Assembly: GCF_016772415.1 (NCBI RefSeq)
Contig: NZ_JAGSGD010000003.1
Span: forward strand, 62,001-126,000
Length of the DNA: 64,000 bases
Direction: 5' to 3'
Source: Phenylobacterium glaciei
GTDB taxonomy: Bacteria > Pseudomonadota > Alphaproteobacteria > Caulobacterales > Caulobacteraceae
Position 1 is the stretch's first letter. Each line of letters begins with the position of its first letter. A model generated the notes under the pieces. It searched no databases. It had not been told where the DNA came from and worked only from the letters and a program-made list of their open reading frames with translations. This document shows, piece after piece, positions 14,205 to 26,323 of this stretch. Both the position numbers and the translations under genes were made by a program.

Positions 14205-15485
14205 ATGCTCTATACGATGTATGAAGCCGGCTACTACGCCGCCTCGCCGCTGCGGTTCGCCGCCCGCGCCGCCCGGGATTTCTGGTCGTCGCCGCTCAAC
14301 CCGGCCAAGGACAGCGACCTGGGGCGGCGGATCTTCGCCGGCGCCGATCTGTTCGCCAACCTCACCCGCCGCTATGGCCGCCCGGTCTGGAACGTCGATT
14401 CGGTGCAGATCGACGGCAAGCCGGTGCGGGTCACCCAGACCGAGGTCTGGTCCAGCCCCTGGGTGAAGCTCACCCACTTCAGCCGCAACATGGCCGACAT
14501 GCGTAAGGCCGGCCGCCGCGACCTGGAGCCGGCGGTGCTGATCGTCGCGCCGTTGTCGGGCCACTACGCCACCCTGCTGCGCGGCACGGTGGAGGCCTTC
14601 CTGCAGGACCACGAGGTGTTCATCACCGAATGGTCCAACGCCCGCGACGTGCCGCTGCACGCCGGCCGCTTCGATTTCCACGACTATCTGGACCATATCC
14701 GCGAGATGCTGCGCCTGCTGGGCCCGCGCCCGCACGTCGTGGCCGTCTGCCAGCCGGGGCCCGCCGTCCTGGCCGCCGCGGCCCTGATGGCCGAGGACAA
14801 CGAGGACTGCCGTCCGGGCACCATGACCTTCATGGGCTCGCCCATCGATGCGCGGCTGTCGCCGACCGTCACCAACAAGCTGGCGGAGGAAAAGCCCTTC
14901 GCCTGGTTCAAGTCCAACATGATCGACACCGTGCCGGCCCCCTATCCGGGCCTGGGCCGCCGGGTCTATCCGGGCTTCGTGCAGCTCTACAGCTTCATGT
15001 CGATGAACGCCGAGAAGCACCAGGACGCCCACAAGCAATATCTGGAAGACCTGATGAAGGGCGACGGCGACGCCGCCGAGAAGCATCTGGAATTCTACGA
15101 TGAGTACCTGTCGGTGCTGGACCTGCCCGAGGAGTTCTATCTGCAGACGGTGGACTATGTGTTCCAGTCCTACCTGCTGCCCAAGGGCGAGCTGACCCAT
15201 CGCGGCCGTGCCGTGCAGCCGGCCAAGATCACCGACATCGGGCTGCTTACCGTCGAGGGCGAGAACGACGACATCTCCGGTATCGGCCAGACCCAGGCGG
15301 CCCACACCCTGTGCTCGGGTCTGCCGGAGGCGTTCAAGCAGGACTACGTCCAGCCGCACGTGGGGCACTATGGGGTCTTCAACGGCCGCCGGTTCCGCGA
15401 GGAGATCTATCCCCGGGTGCGGGCCTTCATCCGCAAGTCCGAAGCCGGCTTTGAAAAGACCCGCGACGCCGCCAACGCGGCTTAA
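14205..15485 (+). CDS. phaZ: Intracellular polyhydroxyalkanoate depolymerase
   Basis: 426 residues from the ATG at 14205 (MLYTMYEAGYYAASPLR, the usual start; ten more codons upstream are open). The family has an alpha/beta hydrolase fold with a cysteine nucleophile, here C182 in VVAVCQPGPAVLAA. FITEWSNARDVPL and the C-terminal QPHVGHYGVFNG (which carries the catalytic histidine) are strongly conserved. There is no signal peptide. The enzyme degrades stored PHB granules to hydroxybutyrate; no other PHA gene is nearby. Confidence 0.93.
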   Translation: MLYTMYEAGYYAASPLRFAARAARDFWSSPLNPAKDSDLGRRIFAGADLFANLTRRYGRPVWNVDSVQIDGKPVRVTQTEVWSSPWVKLTHFSRNMADMRKAGRRDLEPAVLIVAPLSGHYATLLRGTVEAFLQDHEVFITEWSNARDVPLHAGRFDFHDYLDHIREMLRLLGPRPHVVAVCQPGPAVLAAAALMAEDNEDCRPGTMTFMGSPIDARLSPTVTNKLAEEKPFAWFKSNMIDTVPAPYPGLGRRVYPGFVQLYSFMSMNAEKHQDAHKQYLEDLMKGDGDAAEKHLEFYDEYLSVLDLPEEFYLQTVDYVFQSYLLPKGELTHRGRAVQPAKITDIGLLTVEGENDDISGIGQTQAAHTLCSGLPEAFKQDYVQPHVGHYGVFNGRRFREEIYPRVRAFIRKSEAGFEKTRDAANAA

Positions 15486-15532
15486 GACCGCGACGGGCTA
15501 GCCCCTCGCCAAAAGCAGCTTAGATAGGGGCC

Positions 15533-16270
15533 ATGTCCCTGTTCGGCCGCCCCCTGGCCGATGGCGACCGGCTGGATGTGGCCGGGGCCGTCGTCCGCCT
15601 GAAAGTCCACAGCCGCGCGCGGCGGGTTTCCCTGCGGTTGGACCGCACCAAGCGTGAGGTGGTGGCCACCGCGCCCTCGGTACGGCGGCTGAACGAAGCC
15701 GCGGCCTTCGCCACCGAGCGGGCCGGCTGGATCGCCGCCCGCCTGGCCGAGCTGCCGCAGAGCCAGTCCATCGCGCCGGGCGTCACGATCGACCTGTTCG
15801 GTCAGCCGTGCCGGCTGGAGCGCGCCACCCACCCGGTGCGGTTCTTCCCGGCGACCGGGGACGAGCCCGCCCGCATCGCGGCGCGCGGCGAGGGCGAGAC
15901 CTATGCGCGGGCCGTCGTGCGCCTGCTGAAGAAACACGCGCTGGAAGTGTTCGCCGACCGCACGGCCCACTATTGTGGGCTGCTGGGCGCCAAGATGCCG
16001 GCGGTGACGGTGATGGATGCGCGCGGCCGCTGGGGCTCGTGCCGGCCGGGCATGATCGGTAAGCCCGCCTCGATCCGCTACAGCTGGCGGCTGGCCTTGG
16101 CCCCGTTCGAGGTGGCCGACTATGTGGTGGCCCACGAGTGCGCCCACCTGCTGGAACTCAATCACGGCCCCCGCTTCTGGGCCCATGTGAAGGCCCTGGT
16201 GGGGGACGAACGTCCCTACCGCGCGTGGCTTCGGGCCGAGGGCGCGAGGCTGCACGCCTTCGGGGCCTGA
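15533..16270 (+). CDS. YgjP-like (M48/DUF45) zinc metallopeptidase domain protein
   Basis: 245 residues. The C-terminal half carries the conserved RGRWGSC motif (about 160) and VVAHECAHLLELNHGPRFW (about 199-217), in which HExxH and the later H bind zinc in the SprT/YgjP group. The N-terminal part is the beta-rich DUF45 start (VRLKVHSRARRVSLRLD). It is predicted cytoplasmic. Family members are widespread but their target is unknown. It lies 47 bp after phaZ on the same strand and could share its transcript. Confidence 0.87.
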   Translation: MSLFGRPLADGDRLDVAGAVVRLKVHSRARRVSLRLDRTKREVVATAPSVRRLNEAAAFATERAGWIAARLAELPQSQSIAPGVTIDLFGQPCRLERATHPVRFFPATGDEPARIAARGEGETYARAVVRLLKKHALEVFADRTAHYCGLLGAKMPAVTVMDARGRWGSCRPGMIGKPASIRYSWRLALAPFEVADYVVAHECAHLLELNHGPRFWAHVKALVGDERPYRAWLRAEGARLHAFGA

Positions 16271-16287
16271 ACTCCCTCACTCTCTTT

Positions 16288-16412
16288 CGTCATGGCCGGG
16301 CTTGTCCCGGCCAGCCATGATCTCCGCAGGTCAGCAAGACGCCGCGGCGCGCCCGATGCGATCTGCGGGAAGACGGAGATCATGGGTCCCCGGGACAGGC
16401 CCGGGGATGACG
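16288..16412. repeat. Repeat A, copy 2
   Basis: A 125-bp element with CGTCATGGCCGGGCTTGTCC at its left edge and a near-complementary right edge ending GGGGATGACG. The middle contains GGAGATCATGGGTCCCCGGG. It is aligned over its whole length with the copy at 26403-26527 (same ends, a related centre with GCGATCTG and GGCGGAGATCATGG), showing they are copies of one element. It sits between two convergent genes. Confidence 0.85.
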
Positions 16413-16429
16413 ATCGTGGTTGGAACTTC

Positions 16430-18373
16430 CTAGTACGGAATCTCTTCCGCGGGCTTCTCGGCGGGGGCTTCGGTCTTGGGGCCGTCGCCCGACAGCAGGT
16501 CGCCGATGGGATCTGAGGGGGCCGGCGCCTCCACCGGGGGCGGCGCCAGGGTTCCGCCAGGGATGGGCTGGGTTTTCAGGCGCGGCAGGGCGGCGGTCAT
16601 GAAGTCGTGCCAGATGCCGGCCGGGGCGCCGCCGCCGGTGACCTTCTTCATCGGCGTGTTGTCGTCGCGGCCCACCCAGACGGCGGTGACGAAGCCGCCG
16701 GTGTAGCCGACGAACCAGGCGTCGCGGTAGTCGCTGGTGGTGCCGGTCTTGCCGGCGATGTCGAAGCCCGCGACCCGGGCCTTGGTCCCGGTGCCGCTGG
16801 TGATCACCTGGCGCATCATCTGGTTCATGTACTGCAGGGCCGGCGAGCCGATCACGGCCCGGCGCGCACCCTTGTCGACGCCGTGGTCATAGAGAACCTT
16901 GCCGCTGGCGGTGCGGATGCGCTCGATGCCGTAGCCCTTGGCCAGGAAACCGCCGTTGGAGAAGGGGGCGTAGGCCTGGGCCATTTCCATGGGGCTGACC
17001 TCGACGGCGCCTAGCGCCATCGAGGGGTCGAGCTGGATGTGGGAGGTGATTCCGAGGCGGCGCGCCGTTGCGGCCACATTGCCGGTGCCGACCTCGTTGG
17101 CCAGGCGCGCGGCCACGGTGTTGATGGACTGGGCCAGAGCCGTCTGCAGGCTCATGGGGCCGAGGAACCGGCCGGTATAGTTCTTCGGCTCCCAGGTTCC
17201 GATCTTCAGGGGTTCGTCGACGACCGGGGTGGCGGGCGTGCGGCCCTGTTCCATGGCGGTGAGATAGACAAAGGGCTTGAAGGACGAGCCGGCCTGGCGC
17301 TGGGCCATGGTGGCGCGGTCGAACTGGCTGTCGGCATAGGAGGAGCCGCCGACATAGGCGCGGATGCGACCCTCGCCGTCGATGGCGACGAGCGCGCCCT
17401 GGCCGACGCCCTGGGCCTTGCCCGCCTCGACGCCGCGGCGCAGGGACTGTTCGGCGGCGGTCTGGATCGGCAGGTCCAGGGTGGTCTCCACCACCAGGTC
17501 CTCGGTGGGCTCGCCCACCAGGGCGCGGACCTGGTCGTCCACCCAGTCGGTGAAGTACTGGGCGCGCTGATTGGCCAGCACCGGGTTGACCCGGACCGGG
17601 GTCTTGAAGGCCTCGGCGCGCTGTTCGGGGGTGATGGCGCGGGTGCGGACCATCTCATCCAGCACGATGGTGGCGCGCCGTGCGGCGCGGTCGGTGGCCG
17701 AGACCGGCGAGTAGCGCGAGGGCCCCTTCATCATCCCGGCCAGCAGGGCGCTCTCGCCGATGGTCAGCTGGGAGGCGGGCTTGTTGAAGTAGCGCTGGGC
17801 GGCGGCCTCGATGCCATAGGCCCCGGCGCCGAAATAGACCCGGTTGAGATAGAGGGAGAGGATCTCCTTCTTGGAGAACTTGGCCTCCAGCCAGACGGCC
17901 AGGATCAGCTCCTGGGCCTTGCGGCGATAGGTCTGGTTGGCGGTCAGGAACAGGTTGCGCGCCAGCTGCTGGGTGATGGTGGAGCCGCCGCGCAGGGGGC
18001 CGCCGTGATGGGTCACATTATAGAGGGTGGAGCGGATGATGCCCCAGGGGTTGAAGCCGATGTGCCAGTAGAACCAGCGGTCCTCGATGGCGATGAAGGC
18101 TTTCGGCACGTAGGGCGGCAGCTTGTCCAGGTCCACGGGCGGCGCGTACTGGCTGCCGCGCACGGCCACCAGGGCGCCCGAGCGGTCCAGGTAGGAGATC
18201 GAGGGCTGGCGCTTGACGTCGTACAGCTTGGAGGTGTCGGGGAGATCGACCGCGAACACCGCGAAGAAGGCCACCAGGAAGATCAGGCCCCAGACGCCAA
18301 TGACCGCGCTCCAGTAGAGAGCAGCTTGGGCGGGTGTGCGAGGGGCCCGACGGGGCGACTGCGCATTGGCCAT
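16430..18373 (-). CDS. Class A penicillin-binding protein (PBP1A family)
   Basis: 647 residues from the ATG at 18373. One N-terminal membrane helix (about 20-42), a GT51 glycosyltransferase domain (IEDRWFYWHIGF and GGSTITQQLARN) that polymerises lipid II, and a transpeptidase domain with SxxK (GSSFKPF), SxN (AQSINTVA) and KTG (AGKTGTTSD) that cross-links peptidoglycan in the periplasm. The C-terminal 45 residues are proline/glutamate-rich and disordered. It lacks the long insert between domains seen in E. coli PBP1A, closer to PBP1C/Pbp1a-like short forms of Caulobacterales. Transcribed alone. Confidence 0.92.
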   Translation of the reverse strand: MANAQSPRRAPRTPAQAALYWSAVIGVWGLIFLVAFFAVFAVDLPDTSKLYDVKRQPSISYLDRSGALVAVRGSQYAPPVDLDKLPPYVPKAFIAIEDRWFYWHIGFNPWGIIRSTLYNVTHHGGPLRGGSTITQQLARNLFLTANQTYRRKAQELILAVWLEAKFSKKEILSLYLNRVYFGAGAYGIEAAAQRYFNKPASQLTIGESALLAGMMKGPSRYSPVSATDRAARRATIVLDEMVRTRAITPEQRAEAFKTPVRVNPVLANQRAQYFTDWVDDQVRALVGEPTEDLVVETTLDLPIQTAAEQSLRRGVEAGKAQGVGQGALVAIDGEGRIRAYVGGSSYADSQFDRATMAQRQAGSSFKPFVYLTAMEQGRTPATPVVDEPLKIGTWEPKNYTGRFLGPMSLQTALAQSINTVAARLANEVGTGNVAATARRLGITSHIQLDPSMALGAVEVSPMEMAQAYAPFSNGGFLAKGYGIERIRTASGKVLYDHGVDKGARRAVIGSPALQYMNQMMRQVITSGTGTKARVAGFDIAGKTGTTSDYRDAWFVGYTGGFVTAVWVGRDDNTPMKKVTGGGAPAGIWHDFMTAALPRLKTQPIPGGTLAPPPVEAPAPSDPIGDLLSGDGPKTEAPAEKPAEEIPY

Positions 18374-18671
18374 AGGGTGTTTGGTCCTGAAAGGGTCGTC
18401 CCGCTCGAGGCGACTGATAGCCCAGCCGCACCAAACACGCGACAAGATTGACGGGGTATGAATGGGGCGCTTTCAGGCCCCGCCGCTTAACCTCTGCAAT
18501 TACGCATAGCGGCGTTGCGAAAAAAGCGATTGCCGCCAATCTTAACAGTGTTATCTTAGCGTTGCTTAGTTCGGAGCGCGCCAAGGGTGGGGATACCCGA
18601 GGCGACCCACGGTCCAGACGGCCAGGTTCCCTCGGGGATCTGTTTTCTCCCCGAAACGCTGGAGGGCTCCC

Positions 18672-19004
18672 ATGAAGCTCCAAACCCTTTCCGCCGCCTG
18701 CGCGGCTGCTATCACTCTGTCCTTCGCCGGCGGCGCCTTCGCCGCTGACGTGGTCACCGCCAAGCTGGCGGCCCCCGTCGCCGAGAAGACCAAGTTCATC
18801 GCCGGTGGCGCGATCTTCGTCTGTGAAGCCGACGCCTGCGTGGCCTCGGCCCCGACCTCGCAGACCTTCGCGTCCTCGACCTGCAAGGTCGTGGCCAAGA
18901 ATGTCGGGGCGATCGCCGCCTTCGGCGTCGGCGCCAAGACCCTGGACGCCGGCAAGCTGGACGCGTGCAACGCCGGCGCCTCGACCCAACTGGCCAAGCG
19001 CTAA
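18672..19004 (+). CDS. Small secreted protein, CC_3452-like
   Basis: 110 residues with a clean signal peptide (about 1-24, GGAFAAD). The mature part is alanine-rich with four cysteines (FVCEADACVA, STCKVV, LDACNAG), which could form two disulfides. Small exported proteins with the same cysteine layout and the LIAGGA-like motif lie upstream of the F1 ATP synthase genes in Caulobacter; the family name CC_3452 is given from memory. Function unknown. Good ribosome site (GGAGGG) before the ATG; a clear terminator follows at 19105, so it is a separate transcript. Confidence 0.75.
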   Translation: MKLQTLSAACAAAITLSFAGGAFAADVVTAKLAAPVAEKTKFIAGGAIFVCEADACVASAPTSQTFASSTCKVVAKNVGAIAAFGVGAKTLDAGKLDACNAGASTQLAKR

Positions 19005-19104
19005 ATCCTATTGGTCGGGATGGGCGGCTGTCTCGTTTGTCCCGACCGACACGGCTCGCGGCGCAGCCTCCCAGCCGCTCCTAATTTGTGTCGAGCCTAA
19101 CTTC

Positions 19105-19139
19105 AGGGCGCTGGATTTCTCCGGCGCCCTTTTTCTTTT
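19105..19139 (+). terminator. Rho-independent terminator
   Basis: AGGGCGC (19105-19111) pairs with GCGCCCT (19124-19130) across a 12-nt loop and is followed by a T-rich tract (TTTTCTTTT). It ends transcription of the small secreted protein gene before the thioesterase-like gene. Confidence 0.85.
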
Positions 19140-19168
19140 GCTCAGGCGCCCTTAAGAGAGCGCCACAC

Positions 19169-19465
19169 ATGACCGACACCCTTCGCCAAGACGCCGCCTT
19201 CCCGGGCGGCTCCGCCCCTGCGGCCACGCTGCTGGAGCCCCTGCTGGCCTCGGCCGCCGGCATGGGCGCGGAGCCGGTCTCCCTGACTCTGGACTACGGG
19301 CGCGCGGTCGCCGCCGGGGCTCCGGTCGTGGCGGAGGCCTGGATCGACCGGGCCACCCGCACCCTGGTCTTCGCCCACGCGCGGCTGCTCGCGGCGAACG
19401 GCGATCTGGTGGCCAGCGGCTCGGCGGTGTTCCGCCGTGAGGCCCCCGCGCCGGTGGCCGCTTAA
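19169..19465 (+). CDS. Short hotdog-fold thioesterase-like protein
   Basis: 98 residues from the ATG at 19169 (AAGAGAG upstream). The part PVSLTLDYGRAVAAGAPVVAEAWIDRATRTLVFAHARLLAANGDLVASGSAVFRR has the strand pattern of the last four strands of a PaaI-like hotdog domain. The N-terminal strand and long helix with the usual catalytic residues are missing or reduced, so activity as an acyl-CoA thioesterase is doubtful. It lies 196 bp upstream of atpH on the same strand; no functional link is known. Confidence 0.6.
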   Translation: MTDTLRQDAAFPGGSAPAATLLEPLLASAAGMGAEPVSLTLDYGRAVAAGAPVVAEAWIDRATRTLVFAHARLLAANGDLVASGSAVFRREAPAPVAA

Positions 19466-19660
19466 ATGACCTCGTATGGCTCTATAGGGTCCGGTTTGGT
19501 TGCGGCCCGTAAAGTCGCGTGCTATCAGGCGCGCGGCTTCGGGCCAGGGGGTTCCTCAAGCTCCGACGGCCAATGTGCTTTTCCAAGCGCTTTCAAGCCT
19601 TTAGGCCGCAGTAAGGGGCACCTTATTGCCGGCTTTCGACACGCACGGGCGGACAAATAA

Positions 19661-20215
19661 GTGGCGGACGATTCCAAGACTTCGAATGTGGGCGGCCGAT
19701 ATGCTCAGGCCCTCTTCGATCTCGCGACCGAAGACGGGAACCTGGCGGCCGTTGAGGCCGACCTGAAGGCGCTCAAGACCATGCGCGCTGACTCCAAGGA
19801 CTTCCGCACCCTGCTGGCCTCCCCGGCCTTCAGCGCCGATGAGAAGGGCCGCGCGATCGCGGCGCTCGGCGCCAAGGGCAAGTTCAACACCACCACCAAG
19901 AAGTTCCTCGGCCTGATGGCCGCCAACGGCCGCCTCGCGGCGCTGCCGGCGGCGATCACGGCCTTTGAGGCCCTCTCGGCCAAGAGCCGCGGCGTCGTCG
20001 CGGCCACTGTCACCACCGCGGTCGCCCTGACCGCGGCCCAAGCCAAGGGCGTCGCAGCCTCGCTGCGCACCGCCCTGGGTAAGGACCCTGAAATCGAGAC
20101 CCGTGTCGATCCGTCCATCCTGGGCGGTATCAAGGTGCGGGTCGGCTCGCGACTGTTCGATGCTTCACTTCGTTCGAAGCTCGATTCCCTCAAGTTCGCC
20201 CTGAAGAGAGCGTAA
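19661..20215 (+). CDS. atpH: ATP synthase F1 delta subunit
   Basis: 184 residues from a GTG at 19661 directly after a TAA; the N-terminus [14 protein letters not shown] and the C-terminal [34 protein letters not shown] are diagnostic for the OSCP/delta subunit that ties F1 to the peripheral stalk. First gene of the F1 cluster; atpA follows after 6 bp. Its promoter should lie in 19466-19660, which holds no convincing gene. No strong ribosome site is visible before the GTG. Confidence 0.93.
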   Translation: MADDSKTSNVGGRYAQALFDLATEDGNLAAVEADLKALKTMRADSKDFRTLLASPAFSADEKGRAIAALGAKGKFNTTTKKFLGLMAANGRLAALPAAITAFEALSAKSRGVVAATVTTAVALTAAQAKGVAASLRTALGKDPEIETRVDPSILGGIKVRVGSRLFDASLRSKLDSLKFALKRA

Positions 20216-21757
<1,542 letters not shown>

Positions 21758-21768
21758 GACCTGAGCCG

Positions 21769-22398
21769 ATGGCCCCTGAGCCCAAAGCCCTGAGCGCCTG
21801 GTCCGGCGAGTTCGGCGATCGGTACACCGAGCGCAGTGGCGCTTCGGCCGATGTCGTTCGCGGACGCGCGCGGGTGTGGGCGGAGGTGCTGTCGAAGATG
21901 GACGGCGACATGCCGGGAAGCGCCATCGAGGTCGGCCCCAATCTGGGCCTCAACCTCCTGGGCATCTCGGCGCTCTGCGACATGGAGCTTTGGGCCATCG
22001 AGCCCAACGCTTCGGCCCGCGAGCGGCTTGTCGCCGACGGCGTCCTGCCAGCCGATCGGGTGATCGAGGGCTTCGGCCACGCGATCCCGATGGCCGACAA
22101 GGCTGTCGATATGGCCTTTACGGCGGGCGTGCTGATCCACGTGGATCCCAGCCTGCTCGAGGCGACGATGCGGGAAGTTCACCGGGTCGCCGCCAAATAC
22201 GTTTTTTGTTCTGAGTATTTCTCGCCGAAGCCGGAGGCCATTCCCTATCGCGGGGAAGAGGGCCTGCTCTTCAAAAACGACTTCGGCGGGCTCTACCTGG
22301 ATATGTTTCCCGACCTCGTGCTGGTCGATTACGGCTTCTTCTGGAAACGGACGACCGTGATGGATAACAGCACCTGGTGGTTGTTTAGAAAGGTCTGA
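21769..22398 (+). CDS. Pseudaminic acid-type methyltransferase inside the atp cluster
   Basis: 209 residues. A SAM-binding core ([23 protein letters not shown]) is followed by [67 protein letters not shown], the pattern of the methylases annotated with pseudaminic (nonulosonic) acid biosynthesis and flagellin glycosylation. Here it sits between atpA (11 bp before) and atpG (8 bp after) on the same strand, so it must be co-transcribed with ATP synthase. No other sugar gene is in the window; its true substrate is therefore open. Confidence 0.82.
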   Translation: MAPEPKALSAWSGEFGDRYTERSGASADVVRGRARVWAEVLSKMDGDMPGSAIEVGPNLGLNLLGISALCDMELWAIEPNASARERLVADGVLPADRVIEGFGHAIPMADKAVDMAFTAGVLIHVDPSLLEATMREVHRVAAKYVFCSEYFSPKPEAIPYRGEEGLLFKNDFGGLYLDMFPDLVLVDYGFFWKRTTVMDNSTWWLFRKV

Positions 22399-22406
22399 GG
22401 CGAGAA

Positions 22407-23276
22407 ATGGCTAGCCTCAAGGAGATGCGCGACCAGATCAAAAGCGTGGAATCCACGCAGAAGATCACGCGCGCGATGCAGATGGTGGCCGCGGCGAAGC
22501 TTCGCCGCGCGACCGATGCTGCTCAAAACGCCCGGCCCTATGCCCAGCGCATGGCCGCGGTGATCGCCAACCTGGCGGCAGGGGTGTCCGGTGACGGCGC
22601 GCCCAAGCTGCTGGTGGGGACGGGCCGTCAGGACCGTCACCTGGTGGTGGTCACCTCGTCCGACCGCGGCCTGGCCGGCGGGTTCAATTCCTCGATCATC
22701 CGCGCCGCCCGTGACCGGATCAACGCCCTGCTGGCCGAAGGCAAGGACGTGAAGATCATCACGGTGGGCAAGAAGGCGCGCGACCAGCTGCGCCGGCTGT
22801 TCGCCGACCGCTTCCTCGCAAGCTTCGAAGCCGGCGTGCCGGGCCTGGCCTCGGCCCAACCGGTGGCTGACAAGATCACCGAGCTGTTCGAAGCCGGTCA
22901 GGTCGACGTCGTGACCCTGGCCTTCAGCCGCTACAAGTCGGTGGTCGTCCAGACCCCGACGCTCGCCCAATTGATCCCCGCCCAGGTGGCCGGCGCCGCC
23001 GCCACCATCGACCTCAAGGGCGCGGCCTACGAATACGAGCCGGACGAGGAGACCATCCTCGAGACCCTGCTGCCCCGGAACCTCACGGTCCAGGTGCTGT
23101 CGGCCCTGCTCGAAAACCAGGCCGGATTCTACGCCGCCCAGATGGCGGCGATGGATAACGCCACTCGCAATGCGGGCGACATGATCGCCGCCCTCAACCT
23201 GAAGAAAAACCGTACTCGCCAAGCGCAGATCACCAAGGAGCTGATCGAGATCATCTCCGGCGCCGAAGCGCTCTAG
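22407..23276 (+). CDS. atpG: ATP synthase F1 gamma subunit
   Basis: 289 residues, full length. The N-terminal coiled-coil helix ([33 protein letters not shown]) and C-terminal helix ([43 protein letters not shown]) form the rotor shaft inside the alpha-beta hexamer. It follows the inserted methyltransferase by 8 bp and is followed by atpD after 22 bp. Confidence 0.97.
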   Translation: MASLKEMRDQIKSVESTQKITRAMQMVAAAKLRRATDAAQNARPYAQRMAAVIANLAAGVSGDGAPKLLVGTGRQDRHLVVVTSSDRGLAGGFNSSIIRAARDRINALLAEGKDVKIITVGKKARDQLRRLFADRFLASFEAGVPGLASAQPVADKITELFEAGQVDVVTLAFSRYKSVVVQTPTLAQLIPAQVAGAAATIDLKGAAYEYEPDEETILETLLPRNLTVQVLSALLENQAGFYAAQMAAMDNATRNAGDMIAALNLKKNRTRQAQITKELIEIISGAEAL

Positions 23277-23280
23277 CTAG

Positions 23281-24867
<1,587 letters not shown>

Positions 24868-24872
24868 GTCTG

Positions 24873-25139
24873 ATGGCCGGCAAGCTGCACTTTTCCCTGG
24901 TCTCGCCCGAGCGTGAACTGTTCTCGGGCGAGGTCGACCAGGTCGACGCGCCCGGGTCCGAAGGCGACTTCGGCGTGCTCGCCGGCCATGCCCCCTTCAT
25001 GACGACCCTGAAGACCGGTCGGGTGAAGGTTTACAATGACGGCAAGGTGCTGGCCTTCGACGTCGAGGGCGGGTTCGCGGACGTGACGCCGGACGGCCTG
25101 ACCGTTCTCGCTGAGAAGGCGGTCGAGGCCGCCATTTAG
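24873..25139 (+). CDS. atpC: ATP synthase F1 epsilon subunit (short form)
   Basis: 88 residues. The N-terminal beta-sandwich (KLHFSLVSPERELFSGEVDQVDAPGSEGDFGVLAGHAPFMTTLKTG) is complete, but the C-terminal two-helix domain of the E. coli subunit (139 residues) is absent; the protein ends EKAVEAAI. Short epsilon subunits are common in Alphaproteobacteria, where inhibition is handled by the zeta subunit instead. Last gene of the cluster, 5 bp after atpD. Confidence 0.93.
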   Translation: MAGKLHFSLVSPERELFSGEVDQVDAPGSEGDFGVLAGHAPFMTTLKTGRVKVYNDGKVLAFDVEGGFADVTPDGLTVLAEKAVEAAI

Positions 25140-25232
25140 GCGCCGCCTCTTCGCCGCCGTATTCTCGCATTACGGGGCTTGCGAGGGACGGCCACTTTGA
25201 GTGTGATAGATCGCAAGTCAGGGGACCCGTCT

Positions 25233-25901
25233 ATGCGTACCGCCATCATCAGTCTTATCGCCGCCGGCCTGGCCACTTCGGCCGCCGCGCAAACCATGGC
25301 GCCCATGGCTCCACCGGCCGCGCCGCCCGCGATGCCGGTCGCGCCGATGGCGCCGGCCATGGCTCCGGCCGTCGCGCCCGTCGCAGCTCCGGCCCCCGCG
25401 CCTGAGCCCGAGAAGGTCTACGCCGTTCCCACCACCGGTGAGATCGGCCAGATCATCGACGTGATCAACCGCATCTGCGTGCCCCAGGTGCGCGGCGGCG
25501 ACATCAGCAAGCTCGCCACCAAGGATCTGGGCTTCAAGGTCAACAAGCGGGACGGGACCTACACCCAGACCCTGGTGGCCAAGCCCTATACCCTGACCGT
25601 CTATGCGCCCGGCTCCAACAAGGACGTCTGCCGGATCGCGCTCAACTACACGCTCGGCGAGGAAAAGCCGATCATCGTGGGCCTCAACATCTTCTCGCTG
25701 CTGCACCAGCCCGAGCTGCTCCAGCAGCGCAACGACTTCGTGCCGGCTACCGACTACAAGCGCATCACCAACTCCTGGGAATATTTCACCGATCACGAGT
25801 CGATCGGCCTGGTCTTCCTGCAGCTGAAGAAGCCGGACGGCTCCTCGGTCACCGGCAAGTGGGACATGGGCGAAGTGCTCTATTCGGAACGCAAGTTCTA
25901 G
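25233..25901 (+). CDS. Secreted protein of unknown function
   Basis: 222 residues from the ATG at 25233 (GGGGA upstream). Signal peptide about 1-20 (LATSAAAQ), then a proline/alanine/methionine-rich linker to about residue 65, then a folded domain with two cysteines (NRICVPQV and KDVCRIAL). The mature domain (TGEIGQIIDVINRICVPQVRGGDISKLATKDLGFK...) is not one I can name; NMCF/NTF-like secreted Caulobacterales proteins share this layout. It sits 93 bp after atpC, probably with its own promoter. Function unknown. Confidence 0.65.
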   Translation: MRTAIISLIAAGLATSAAAQTMAPMAPPAAPPAMPVAPMAPAMAPAVAPVAAPAPAPEPEKVYAVPTTGEIGQIIDVINRICVPQVRGGDISKLATKDLGFKVNKRDGTYTQTLVAKPYTLTVYAPGSNKDVCRIALNYTLGEEKPIIVGLNIFSLLHQPELLQQRNDFVPATDYKRITNSWEYFTDHESIGLVFLQLKKPDGSSVTGKWDMGEVLYSERKF

Positions 25902-25931
25902 GCGTTCAGCCTCCGACATCGATATGAGTTC

Positions 25932-25980
25932 AGGCGCTGGAGACGACTCCAGCGCCTTTCTCTTTTCCGGGACGGCCCGG
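25932..25980 (+). ncRNA. Guanidine-II riboswitch (mini-ykkC)
   Basis: Two hairpins in tandem each end in the ACGR tetraloop that defines this class. P1: 11-bp stem 25932-25942 with 25947-25957, loop ACGA. P2: 5-bp stem 25967-25971 with 25976-25980, loop ACGG. They are 9 nt apart and P2 ends 5 nt before the GGAGG ribosome site (25986-25990) of a SugE-type exporter, the usual target. In this class guanidine makes the two loops kiss and frees the ribosome site. P1 with its TTTCTCTTTT could also act as the terminator of the preceding gene. Confidence 0.85.
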
Positions 25981-25996
25981 TCATAGGAGGACAGCC

Positions 25997-26317
25997 ATGG
26001 CCTGGCTCATCCTGTTCGTCGCCGGTCTCTGTGAAATCGGCTGGGCCGTGGGCCTGAAGTACACCGACGGCTTCACGCGGCTCTGGCCCACGGTGTTCAC
26101 CGGCGCCAGCCTGCTGGTCTCCATGGCCCTGCTGGGGGTGGCGATGAAGTCACTGCCGCTGGGCACGGCCTATGCGGTCTGGACCGGCATCGGGGCGGTG
26201 GGGACGGTGATCCTGGGCATCGTGCTGTTCAAGGAGCCGGTGACGGTGGCCCGGCTGGTCTGTGTCGGCCTGATCGTGGCGGGTATCCTGGGGCTGAAGC
26301 TCTTCGGGAAGGGCTAG
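25997..26317 (+). CDS. sugE: SugE/Gdx-type SMR exporter (guanidinium)
   Basis: 106 residues, four membrane helices, the full SMR fold. The N-terminal helix has the essential glutamate in [13 protein letters not shown] (E13), and W/K residues typical of the Gdx (guanidinium/H+ antiport) branch rather than of multidrug Emr[19 protein letters not shown] is the signature helix 3. The guanidine-II riboswitch directly upstream strongly supports guanidinium as substrate. Monocistronic. Confidence 0.92.
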   Translation: MAWLILFVAGLCEIGWAVGLKYTDGFTRLWPTVFTGASLLVSMALLGVAMKSLPLGTAYAVWTGIGAVGTVILGIVLFKEPVTVARLVCVGLIVAGILGLKLFGKG

Positions 26318-26323
26318 GCGGTG

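Noticed and set aside
19466..19660. A 64-codon frame ending directly before the atpH GTG
   Set aside because: No ribosome site, no recognisable sequence, and it fills the expected atp promoter region; treated as leader.
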